This document shows positions 52,225 through 59,695 of a stretch of 64,000 nucleotides of DNA, piece by piece. The stretch is from Segatella baroniae B14. Its GTDB lineage: Bacteria > Bacteroidota > Bacteroidia > Bacteroidales > Bacteroidaceae. The DNA is taken from NCBI RefSeq assembly GCF_022024235.1, contig NZ_CP091799.1:449001-513000 (forward strand), written 5' to 3'. Position numbers and translations under genes: made by a program. The notes beneath the pieces are model-generated. The model did not search any database. It was given only the letters and a program-made list of their open reading frames with translations, and was not told where the DNA came from. The stretch's first letter is position 1; the number at the start of each line of letters is the position of its first letter.

Positions 52225-53003
52225 ATGCATAGATATTTTATAATATTTGCTTATGATGGTACCAATTATCATGGATGGCAAATACAACCAAATGGTAATT
52301 CTGTTCAGGCTGAGCTACAACACGCATTAGCTTTGTCTCTTCGAAGTTTTCTACTATTAAAGTCAAATGATTTTGAAATAGAAGTTGTAGGAGCAGGTAG
52401 AACTGATGCTGGGGTTCATGCGAGACAGATGGCTGCCCATTTTGAACTTTCAGAAGAAGAGTTTCCTCTATTAGATGAAAGTAAGTGCAAACAAATTGTT
52501 TATCGTATCAATCGCATTTTACCTAGAGATATCTCTGTGAGTGATGTTTATCCTGTTGAGTCTGATATGCATGCGCGATTTTCTGCAAAATGGCGTACGT
52601 ATCATTATTATATTCATACAGACAAAAATCCTTTTTGCGCTTTTATTCTTTGGAGACTCATTATCCTCTCGACTTTGATTTGATGAATGAAGGAGGAAAA
52701 ATAATTATGGAGCATCAAGATTTTGCAGCATTTTGTAAAGCAGGTGCAGACAATAAAACAACTTTGTGCGATGTAACAGAATGCAAGTGGGTTCAGACTT
52801 CTCCTACTAGCTGGTATCTTACGATTACCGCAAACCGCTTCTTACGTAATATGGTTCGTGCTGTGGTAGGTACATTATTTCTTCTTGGACGTCATAAGAT
52901 CACGCTAGATGATTTGCGGGTTATTCTTCATGAAGGAAATCGTAGTAAAGCTGGTGAGTCTATGCCAGGAAATGCTTTGTTTTTAGAGAAAGTAGAATAT
53001 TGA
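52225..53003 (+). pseudogene. truA: tRNA pseudouridine synthase A, frameshifted at a T-run
   Basis: The N-terminal part (52225 to about 52636) reads [20 protein letters not shown], then the catalytic Asp in [13 protein letters not shown] and the segment [16 protein letters not shown]. Then the frame runs into an unrelated short end (stop at 52683). The rest of TruA ([68 protein letters not shown]) continues in another frame to 53003. The break lies in a run of five T at 52632-52636; one extra T would restore one 259-residue frame with a normal sequence. All conserved residues are kept in the two pieces. The cause may be a sequencing or assembly error in the homopolymer, a true mutation, or ribosomal slippage. 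TruA makes pseudouridine at positions 38-40 of tRNA. Confidence 0.85.
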
Positions 53004-53047
53004 TAGGTAACCTCAGAGTAGGTTTGCATAATAGATAATTTTTAATC

Positions 53048-53992
53048 ATGTGGTTATTATTAGCTTTTCTCTCAGCCACATTGCTGGGATTTTATGATGC
53101 CTTCAAAAAGAAGGCTTTGCAGGGTAATGCTGTGATCACCGTGCTTTTTCTTAACACGTTGTTCTCAACTTTAATTTTTATGCCTTTTATAGGTATGTCT
53201 TATTTTAGTAGCTTTCTTGATGGTAGCATCTTTCATGTGGCTACAGGCAGTCTGTCAGATCACTTCTATATAGTTTTGAAGAGTATTATCGTGCTTACAA
53301 GTTGGATATTAGGCTATTTCGGCATGAAGCATGTGCCACTAACGATTTATGGGCCAATCAATGCTACTCGTCCAGTTATGGTTTTGGTGGGGGCTTTGTT
53401 GATTTTTCAGGAACAACTGAATATATGGCAGTGGATAGGTGTTTTTTTAGCAGTAGCTTCTTTTTTCATGCTGAGTAGAAGTAGTAAAAAAGAAGGAATA
53501 GACTTTAAACATAATGTTTGGATTTTTTGTATTGTCTTGTCTGCTATAGTAGGTGCTATTAGTGGTTTATATGATAAATATCTTATGGCTAGCCCAGAAA
53601 ATGGAGGAGTCGGTCTTGATAAGATGATGGTTCAGAGTTGGTATAATTTTTACCAAATGCTGATGATGGGAGTAGTTTTACTAATAGCCGTTTTTCGTCC
53701 ATTTGCTCGTTTTAGAGGTGGAAAACCACTTTTCCCTCAAACTAAATTTCATTGGAATTGGTGTATTGTATTTATTTCAATATTTTTAAGTGCTGCAGAT
53801 TTTGTCTATTTCTATGCGTTAAGCCTTGATGGTGCTATGATTTCGATTGTATCGATGGTTAGGCGTGGTAGTGTAGTTGTTAGTTTCTTATTTGGAGCGT
53901 GGTTATTCCATGAAAAGAACTTGAAATCTAAGATTATAGACTTGGCTCTTGTATTGTTGGGAATGCTATTCCTTTACATAGGTAGCCATTAA
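53048..53992 (+). CDS. DMT-superfamily transporter (EamA-like)
   Basis: A 314-residue inner-membrane protein with about ten hydrophobic segments, in two repeats (first ending near FLAVASFFMLSRS, second near ALVLLGMLFLYIG). The first repeat has YGPINATRPVMVLVGALLIFQE and the second ALSLDGAMISIVSMVRRGSVV, the paired EamA segments. Substrate unknown. It lies 45 nt after truA and 150 nt before dapA. Confidence 0.82.
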   Translation: MWLLLAFLSATLLGFYDAFKKKALQGNAVITVLFLNTLFSTLIFMPFIGMSYFSSFLDGSIFHVATGSLSDHFYIVLKSIIVLTSWILGYFGMKHVPLTIYGPINATRPVMVLVGALLIFQEQLNIWQWIGVFLAVASFFMLSRSSKKEGIDFKHNVWIFCIVLSAIVGAISGLYDKYLMASPENGGVGLDKMMVQSWYNFYQMLMMGVVLLIAVFRPFARFRGGKPLFPQTKFHWNWCIVFISIFLSAADFVYFYALSLDGAMISIVSMVRRGSVVVSFLFGAWLFHEKNLKSKIIDLALVLLGMLFLYIGSH

Positions 53993-54083
53993 TCAAATAG
54001 ATTGTTGATAGAAGCGAAATTATTCATAATTTAAACAAAAAACGATTATAAACGTTTGTTTTGAAAGAAAATATTTAATTTCT

Positions 54084-54114
54084 TTTGCGAATTGATATAA
54101 TTGTTGTATTTTTG
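54084..54114 (+). promoter_or_regulatory. Promoter of dapA
   Basis: TTTG at 54084-54087, 19-bp spacer, TATTTTTG at 54107-54114. It falls within the longer reading frame from 54101 and so supports the start at 54143. Confidence 0.8.
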
Positions 54115-54142
54115 CAAGCGATTTTGTAATAGGAACTATAAT

Positions 54143-55030
54143 ATGGGACAGAACATTTTCAAAGGGTTAGGAATAGCCCTTGTTACACCCTTTAATGAAG
54201 ACGGGTCGGTAGATTACCAATCTCTGAGAAGCCTAGTAGAGTACCAAATCGAAAATGGTGCAGATTTTCTTTGTATCCTTGCTACAACAGGTGAGGCTCC
54301 TTGTTTAACAAGTGAGGAAAAAGATAAAATTACAGAGGTAATAAAACAGGTTGATAATGGTAGAATCCCTATCCTTAAGTATTGTGGTGGAAATAATACT
54401 GCTGCTGTGGTTGAGGAAATAAAAAACAGCGACTGGAGTGGCATTGATGGTATTTTAAGTATATGTCCATATTACAATAAACCATCTCAAGAAGGTCTTT
54501 ATCAGCATTTTAAAGCTATTGCAGAAGTTAGTCCACTTCCTATAGTTATGTATAACGTTCCAGGTCGCACAGGAGTGAATATGAAGCCTGAAACTACGGT
54601 TCGTTTGGCAAAAGACTTTTCTAACATTATAGCTATTAAAGAAGCTAGTGGAAGTCTAGAGCAGGTTGATGAGATAATCAAGAATAAACCTGATACTTTT
54701 GATGTTATTAGTGGTGACGATGCATTGACATTCTCTATGGTAGCAAGTGGTGCTGTTGGTGTAATATCTGTAATTGGAAATGCTGTACCGAAACCTTTTT
54801 CTAAAATGATACGTCTTGAGTTTAAAGGTGAATATGAGCCTGCTCGAAGAATTCATCATATGTTTACCGAACTCTATAGTTTGTTGTTCGTTGAGGGTAA
54901 TCCTGCAGGTGTTAAAGCCCTTCTTAACGACATGGGGCTAATTAAGAATGAATTGAGATTGCCTCTTGTTCCAACAACGATTACAACGAAACAAAAAATG
55001 CACGATATATTAAAGGCATTGCCTTTTTAA
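54143..55030 (+). CDS. dapA: 4-hydroxy-tetrahydrodipicolinate synthase
   Basis: A 295-residue cytoplasmic TIM-barrel enzyme of the lysine/diaminopimelate pathway, condensing pyruvate and aspartate semialdehyde. The family marks are GLGIALVTPFNEDGSVDY at the N-terminus, the TTGEAP motif (ILATTGEAPCLT), the Tyr in VMYNVPGRTGVN (general acid), the Schiff-base Lys in IIAIKEASGS and GDDALTF. The start at ATG 54143 is the one before MGQNIFKGLG. A longer frame from 54101 would include the promoter. It is followed 20 nt later by the AraC regulator gene. Confidence 0.96.
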   Translation: MGQNIFKGLGIALVTPFNEDGSVDYQSLRSLVEYQIENGADFLCILATTGEAPCLTSEEKDKITEVIKQVDNGRIPILKYCGGNNTAAVVEEIKNSDWSGIDGILSICPYYNKPSQEGLYQHFKAIAEVSPLPIVMYNVPGRTGVNMKPETTVRLAKDFSNIIAIKEASGSLEQVDEIIKNKPDTFDVISGDDALTFSMVASGAVGVISVIGNAVPKPFSKMIRLEFKGEYEPARRIHHMFTELYSLLFVEGNPAGVKALLNDMGLIKNELRLPLVPTTITTKQKMHDILKALPF

Positions 55031-55050
55031 AAAATATTTAATTATCGCGT

Positions 55051-55941
55051 ATGGATGATAAACAACATCGCGTAATACATGAAGTAACTCCACTTGTGGG
55101 AAGTGATATTCTTTATATCGCAGATCGTCACAAGATGGAGTTTACTTATCCTATACATAATCATGAAGTTTTTGAACTCAATTTTGTAGCTAATGCTTCA
55201 GGAATGCGTCGTATAGTTGGTGATTCTCAAGAAGTTATAGGAGATTATGACTTGGTTTTGATTACGTCACCAAAATTAGAACATGTTTGGGAGTTGTATC
55301 ACTGTAAAAGTGAGGATATTCGTGAAATAACTATACAATTTGATCTAGATTTTGAAACAGATTCGTTATTGAATAGAAATCCATATAAGAGTATAAGGCT
55401 AATGATGGAGAAAGCAAAAAGAGGATTGTGCTTTCCGTTGTCTGCTATTGTTGGTGTTTATTCTTTGTTAGATAAAATAAGTTCAATAAAAGATGGTTTT
55501 TATTCTGTTAATCAGTTCCTTACAATATTGTATGAACTTTCTAAGTGTGATACAGCGCGAATGCTTTCTTCTTCAAGTGATGCTAAAGTAGCAATGGAGA
55601 CAGATAGTTGTATCATTATGACGATAAAAGACTATATTGCTAATCATTATACAGAAGATCTTCGCCTCGCATTGCTTGCAGATATGGCTGGTATGGCACC
55701 TAGTGCTTTTTCTAGATTTTTTAAAGCACATACAGGTACTACACTAAGCGATTATATTATTGATATGCGGTTAAGCAAGAGCTCTCGACTACTATTGGAT
55801 ACGAATAAGAGTGTGAATGAAATTTGCACAGAATGTGGCTTTAATAATTTGAGTAATTTTAATCGTATATTTAAGAAGAAAAAAAATTGTAGCCCTAGTG
55901 AATTTAGGGAAAACTATCATAAAACAAGGGTTATTATTTAG
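55051..55941 (+). CDS. AraC-family transcriptional regulator
   Basis: A 296-residue DNA-binding protein. Residues about 15-110 are a cupin-like sensor domain (HKMEFTYPIHNHEVFELNFV, EDYDLVLITSPKLEH). Residues about 195-290 contain the double helix-turn-helix of the AraC type: DYIANHYTEDLRLALLADMAGMAPSAFSRFFKAHTG and LLDTNKSVNEICTECGFNNLSNFNRIFKKKKNCSPSEFR. It may be co-transcribed with dapA (20 nt). The ligand, perhaps a sugar, is unknown; neighbours on the other strand are asparaginase and glucuronate isomerase. Confidence 0.9.
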   Translation: MDDKQHRVIHEVTPLVGSDILYIADRHKMEFTYPIHNHEVFELNFVANASGMRRIVGDSQEVIGDYDLVLITSPKLEHVWELYHCKSEDIREITIQFDLDFETDSLLNRNPYKSIRLMMEKAKRGLCFPLSAIVGVYSLLDKISSIKDGFYSVNQFLTILYELSKCDTARMLSSSSDAKVAMETDSCIIMTIKDYIANHYTEDLRLALLADMAGMAPSAFSRFFKAHTGTTLSDYIIDMRLSKSSRLLLDTNKSVNEICTECGFNNLSNFNRIFKKKKNCSPSEFRENYHKTRVII

Positions 55942-55969
55942 CAATTTTGATGTATTGATAAATATTTAA

Positions 55970-56025
55970 AATGCTTTTACAATACTTGATGACATTATGT
56001 AGTTGTCAAGCATTGTAAAAGCATT
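55970..56025. terminator. Long imperfect inverted repeat between araC-type gene and ansA
   Basis: AATGCTTTTACAAT (55970-55983) with a further CTTGA-type part pairs with the opposite sequence ending GCATT at 56025: about 20 base pairs with few mismatches. There is no T-run, so it may block transcription only weakly or serve as a protein site. It separates two convergent genes. Confidence 0.55.
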
Positions 56026-56058
56026 ATAATTATAAGTATATTGTTAGATAATTTGTTT

Positions 56059-57099
56059 TTAAAGAGTTATTTCGCCAGCGAGTGCTCTTGACATACATGT
56101 GCGGATAATATGTGGATCGTTAAATCTAGCTTGTAGGTGCATGAGTTTGGTTACAGCTGCTTCGACAGTGCTATCATACCCACTAATTACACCAGCTTCT
56201 TTTAGCTGATATCCAGTTTCATATCTATTCATCTCTACCGCGCCCTCAGAGCATTGGCTAATATTCATAATAATGATACCTCGCGAGGTTGCTTTCTTAA
56301 GCATTTTTATCAGCCATTCACTTTGAGGTGCGTTTCCGCTTCCGAAACTTCTCATGACAATAGCTCTGATATCGCCTGCTTCAAGAATGGGATGGAAAAT
56401 TTTTTCTTGTATACCAGGGAATAGGGAGAAAACGATGACATTCGGATCCATGGAAATATGAGGTATCATATTCTTGCTATAATCAGGCTTGAGCATAATA
56501 TTTTCATTGTAGTGTATGTTCACACCCGCCTCACCTAAATGTCCAAAGTTATAGGTTTCAAATGCACTAAAACCTTCAGCATTGAATTTTGTAGATCTGT
56601 TGCCACGAAGAAGTCGTCCGTTAAAGTAGATACAAACTTCAGGAACAATAGGAGTGCCATCCTCATGATGAGCAGAAGCTATTTCTATGCTTGTTAGTAC
56701 ATTTTCTCGTCCGTCAGTGCGAAGTTGTCCCATTGGCAACTGGCTCCCTGTTAATATGACTGGTTTTGTAAGATTTTCAAGCATGAATGAAAGTGCAGAT
56801 GCGGTATAGGCCATTGTGTCGGTACCATGCAAAATGACAAATCCATCATAATCATTATATTTCTCGGAGATTATTCTTACGATTTGTGCCCAAACACGTG
56901 GATTCATGTCAGAAGAATCTATAGGAGATGTAAACTGATAAACGTCAATTTCGGTATCTACTGAAGAAATTTCAGGCATAGCTTTTACTAAATGTTTAAA
57001 ATCTAGTGGCTCTAAAGCGCCTGTAAGAGGATTTTTTCCCATACCTATTGTGCCACCTGTATAAATAAGTAGTACCTTGTCGTTTCTCGTTAAATTCAT
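56059..57099 (-). CDS. ansA: Type I L-asparaginase
   Basis: A 346-residue cytoplasmic-type asparaginase. Catalytic residues are visible: Thr in YTGGTIGMG (residues 14 and 17) and the second threonine-aspartate site in LHGTDTMAYTASAL (about residue 93-96). The LTGSQLPMGQLRTDGREN stretch marks the family and suggests the type I (AnsA) form. There is no signal peptide. The reaction is hydrolysis of asparagine to aspartate and ammonia. It has its own promoter at 57180-57211 and a leader of about 75 nt. It is divergent from uxaC. Confidence 0.93.
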   Translation of the reverse strand: MNLTRNDKVLLIYTGGTIGMGKNPLTGALEPLDFKHLVKAMPEISSVDTEIDVYQFTSPIDSSDMNPRVWAQIVRIISEKYNDYDGFVILHGTDTMAYTASALSFMLENLTKPVILTGSQLPMGQLRTDGRENVLTSIEIASAHHEDGTPIVPEVCIYFNGRLLRGNRSTKFNAEGFSAFETYNFGHLGEAGVNIHYNENIMLKPDYSKNMIPHISMDPNVIVFSLFPGIQEKIFHPILEAGDIRAIVMRSFGSGNAPQSEWLIKMLKKATSRGIIIMNISQCSEGAVEMNRYETGYQLKEAGVISGYDSTVEAAVTKLMHLQARFNDPHIIRTCMSRALAGEITL

Positions 57100-57179
57100 A
57101 ATTTATCACATATATAAATAATACCAGACATATTTGCCAGAAGAATAATCTACGTTATCGTTTTCGTAGAAAATCTTTG

Positions 57180-57211
57180 CAAAGATAGTTAAAATCCGTA
57201 CATATACCAAA
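57180..57211 (-). promoter_or_regulatory. Promoter of ansA
   Basis: Minus strand TTTG (57211-57208), 20-bp spacer, TATCTTTG (57187-57180). Confidence 0.8.
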
Positions 57212-57220
57212 AAAAATCAG

Positions 57221-57228
57221 TATATTTG
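57221..57228 (+). promoter_or_regulatory. -7 element of uxaC
   Basis: TATATTTG at 57221-57228; the -33 region overlaps the ansA promoter and is not clear. The two divergent promoters are only about 10 bp apart. Confidence 0.5.
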
Positions 57229-57286
57229 CCCATAATAACTTAAAGGCTAACAGAATTATTAAACTCTTAAAACAAAAAGATAAGAA

Positions 57287-58690
57287 ATGAAACAATTTAT
57301 GGATGAAAATTTCCTGCTTGATACTAAAACAGCGCAGGATCTTTTCCACAATCATGCGGCTAAGATGCCTATTATCGACTATCACTGTCATCTTGTACCA
57401 CAGATGGTAGCTGAGGATTACAAATTTAATAGCATTACAGAACTTTGGCTTGGCGGTGATCACTATAAGTGGCGTGCTATGCGTTCTAATGGTGTTTCTG
57501 AAGATTATTGTACAGGCAAAAATACTTCAGACTGGGAAAAATTTGAAAAATGGGCTGAAACCGTTCCATATACTTTCCGTAACCCACTTTATCACTGGAC
57601 TCACCTTGAGTTGAAAACTGCTTTTGGTATTGATAAATTGTTGAGCCCAGCTACTGCTCGTGAAATCTTTGACGAGTGTAATGAAAAATTAAAATTACCA
57701 GAGTTTAGTGCACGTGGCTTGATGCGTCACTATCATGTAGAGTGCGTATGTACAACTGATGATCCTGTAGATGACCTTCGTTGGCATAAGATGACACGTG
57801 AGAGTGGTTTCGAAATTAAGATGATTCCTGCTTGGCGTCCAGATAAGGCTATGAATATTGAAAAGCCTGAATTTGCAGCATACATGAAGACCTTGTCTGA
57901 AGTTAGTGGTATTGATGTTAATAGCTTTAAGTCAATGGTAGATGCTCTTCAGAAGCGTCATGACTTCTTTGCTGAAAATGGTTGTAAACTGAGCGATCAT
58001 GGTATCGAGGAGTTCTATGATGAGCCTTATACAGATTCTCAGATAGAAACAATTTTCGAAAAGGCTCTTCGTGGTCAGCAACTTTCTGTATTGGAAATAC
58101 GTCAGTACAAACATGCGTTCTTGAAAGTTTGTGGTGAGATGGATTATGATGCAGGTTGGACACAGCAGTATCACTATGGTGCTATTCGTGATAATAACAC
58201 ATTAATGTATAACAAGCTTGGTGCTGATACCGGTTTCGATTCTATTGGTGAGTTTACTACTGCTGCAGCTATGAGTCATTTCCTCAATGAATTGAATATG
58301 GAAGGTAAGTTGACACGTACCATTCTTTATACTTTGAATCCATGTGCTAATGAAGTTATTGCAACTATGCTTGGTAACTTCCAGGATGGTTCAGAGCCTG
58401 GTAAGATTCAGTTTGGTTCTGGTTGGTGGTTTAATGATCAACTTGATGGTATGACCCGTCAGATTAATTCTTTGTCAGTTCTTGGTTTGTTGAGTCGTTT
58501 CGTAGGTATGTTGACAGACTCTCGCTCATTCTTGAGCTATCCTCGTCATGAGTACTTCCGTCGTCTTCTTTGTAACATTCTTGGTAATGATGTAGAGAAT
58601 GGTCTACTTCCTAATGATAAAGAGTCTCTTGCTCGTATGGTAGAGGACATCTCTTACAACAATGCACGTAGATACTTTAAGTTCTATTAA
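57287..58690 (+). CDS. uxaC: Glucuronate isomerase (uronate isomerase)
   Basis: A 467-residue cytoplasmic enzyme converting D-glucuronate to fructuronate or D-galacturonate to tagaturonate. It has the amidohydrolase-like start with IIDYHCHL (His33, His35), LWLGGDHYKWRAMR, VECVCTTDDPVDDLRWH and the C-terminal SYPRHEYFRRLLCNILG with a metal-binding-type region. The start at 57287 is MKQFMDENF. Codon use is more regular than the neighbours, suggesting good expression. It implies use of pectin- or glycan-derived uronic acids. The gene is alone, with a terminator after it, and the rest of the uronate pathway is not in this window. Confidence 0.95.
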   Translation: MKQFMDENFLLDTKTAQDLFHNHAAKMPIIDYHCHLVPQMVAEDYKFNSITELWLGGDHYKWRAMRSNGVSEDYCTGKNTSDWEKFEKWAETVPYTFRNPLYHWTHLELKTAFGIDKLLSPATAREIFDECNEKLKLPEFSARGLMRHYHVECVCTTDDPVDDLRWHKMTRESGFEIKMIPAWRPDKAMNIEKPEFAAYMKTLSEVSGIDVNSFKSMVDALQKRHDFFAENGCKLSDHGIEEFYDEPYTDSQIETIFEKALRGQQLSVLEIRQYKHAFLKVCGEMDYDAGWTQQYHYGAIRDNNTLMYNKLGADTGFDSIGEFTTAAAMSHFLNELNMEGKLTRTILYTLNPCANEVIATMLGNFQDGSEPGKIQFGSGWWFNDQLDGMTRQINSLSVLGLLSRFVGMLTDSRSFLSYPRHEYFRRLLCNILGNDVENGLLPNDKESLARMVEDISYNNARRYFKFY

Positions 58691-58713
58691 TATAGAGCTG
58701 TAAAAGTAATAGA

Positions 58714-58747
58714 GGAGCAGGGTAATATTTATCCTGCTCTTTTTTTG
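58714..58747 (+). terminator. Terminator of uxaC
   Basis: GAGCAGG (58715-58721) pairs with CCTGCTC (58733-58739), with GTA/TAT-type inner pairs and seven T after it. Confidence 0.88.
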
Positions 58748-58817
58748 ACGTCTTGTAAAGGATAAGTTTTATTTGCTTTCATTTATCGTATATAGAAGAA
58801 TATTTTCAATAAAAAGA

Positions 58818-58849
58818 TTTGTTTTTTTAAAAAAATAGCAGTACTTTTG
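58818..58849 (+). promoter_or_regulatory. Promoter of the Wza-like lipoprotein gene and probably glmS
   Basis: TTTG at 58818-58821, 20-bp spacer, TACTTTTG at 58842-58849. No further promoter is seen before glmS, which starts 10 nt after the first gene. Confidence 0.82.
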
Positions 58850-58878
58850 CAGAGATTATAATGATTTATCTTTGAGGT

Positions 58879-59685
58879 ATGAAAAAACAGGTAAGTTTCT
58901 TCGTGGCTATGTTCACTTTGCTGCTTTTTTTGAACAGTTGTTCAATGAGTAGACAAGTAGCTTATTTTCAAAATGCCGACGAAATTAGTCTTGCCGCATC
59001 AAAGATGCTTTATGATGCAAAAATTATGCCTAAGGATCAGTTGACTATTACGGTAATAACTTCAGATCCACTTGCATCAGCTCCATTTAATCTTTCTGTT
59101 TCTAATACTGTTGGTACAAGTGGCCAACTTGGTGAATCGGGTGGTAGTGGCTTTTTGCAAGCTTATCTGGTGGATAATAATGGAAATATTAATTTTCCTG
59201 TTGTTGGTAGAATTCATGTAGCAGGTCTTACTAAGACCCAATGTGAGGATTTGATTAAAATAAAAGTTGCTCCATATTTGGCATCTTCAGAAAAACCGAT
59301 TGTTACAGTCAGAATGGCCAGCTATCGTGTAACTCTAATCGGTGAGGTAAGTCGGCCCGGTGTAATACCTGTTACAACAGAGAAGATGAGTGTTATTGAA
59401 GCTATCGCTTCTGCGGGTGATCTTACAATATATGGTAAGCGAAATAATATAATGCTTATTCGAGAAGATGTTAATGGTGAGAAGAGTATTCATCGTTTGA
59501 ATTTAAATGATGCAAATTTGATTAATTCTCCTTATTTTTATCTTCAGCAAAATGATATTTTATATGTTGAACCGAATAAGGTGAAGGCAAGAAGTTCTAG
59601 TATAGGAAGTACAACATCTATCTGGTTTTCGGTAGTAGGAATTGTGACTTCGTTATCTTCATTATTAGTTAATATATTTAGATAA
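58879..59685 (+). CDS. Polysaccharide export (Wza-like) outer-membrane lipoprotein
   Basis: A 268-residue lipoprotein with lipobox LNSC (Cys21). Residues about 45-140 are a poly_export domain (IMPKDQLTITVITSD ... GNINFPVVGRIHVAGLTKTQ), followed by an SLBB domain (about 145-225; VRMASYRVTLIGEVSRPGVIPV, MSVIEAIASAGDLTIYGKRNNIMLI). A final hydrophobic helix (about 245-265) resembles the Wza exit helix. The protein would form an outer-membrane ring for capsule or exopolysaccharide export. The usual partners (Wzc kinase, glycosyltransferases) are not next to it; instead glmS, which makes glucosamine-6-phosphate, follows at 10 nt. The link to sugar supply is inferred. Confidence 0.88.
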   Translation: MKKQVSFFVAMFTLLLFLNSCSMSRQVAYFQNADEISLAASKMLYDAKIMPKDQLTITVITSDPLASAPFNLSVSNTVGTSGQLGESGGSGFLQAYLVDNNGNINFPVVGRIHVAGLTKTQCEDLIKIKVAPYLASSEKPIVTVRMASYRVTLIGEVSRPGVIPVTTEKMSVIEAIASAGDLTIYGKRNNIMLIREDVNGEKSIHRLNLNDANLINSPYFYLQQNDILYVEPNKVKARSSSIGSTTSIWFSVVGIVTSLSSLLVNIFR

Positions 59686-59695
59686 AATAGAGTAT

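Noticed and set aside
52590..53003. Separate 137-residue gene
   Set aside because: Its sequence is the C-terminal half of TruA; its own first residues up to the T-run are out-of-frame TruA.
59686..59695. glmS ribozyme or riboswitch
   Set aside because: The 10-nt gap before glmS has no room for one and no similar sequence lies in the upstream gene end.
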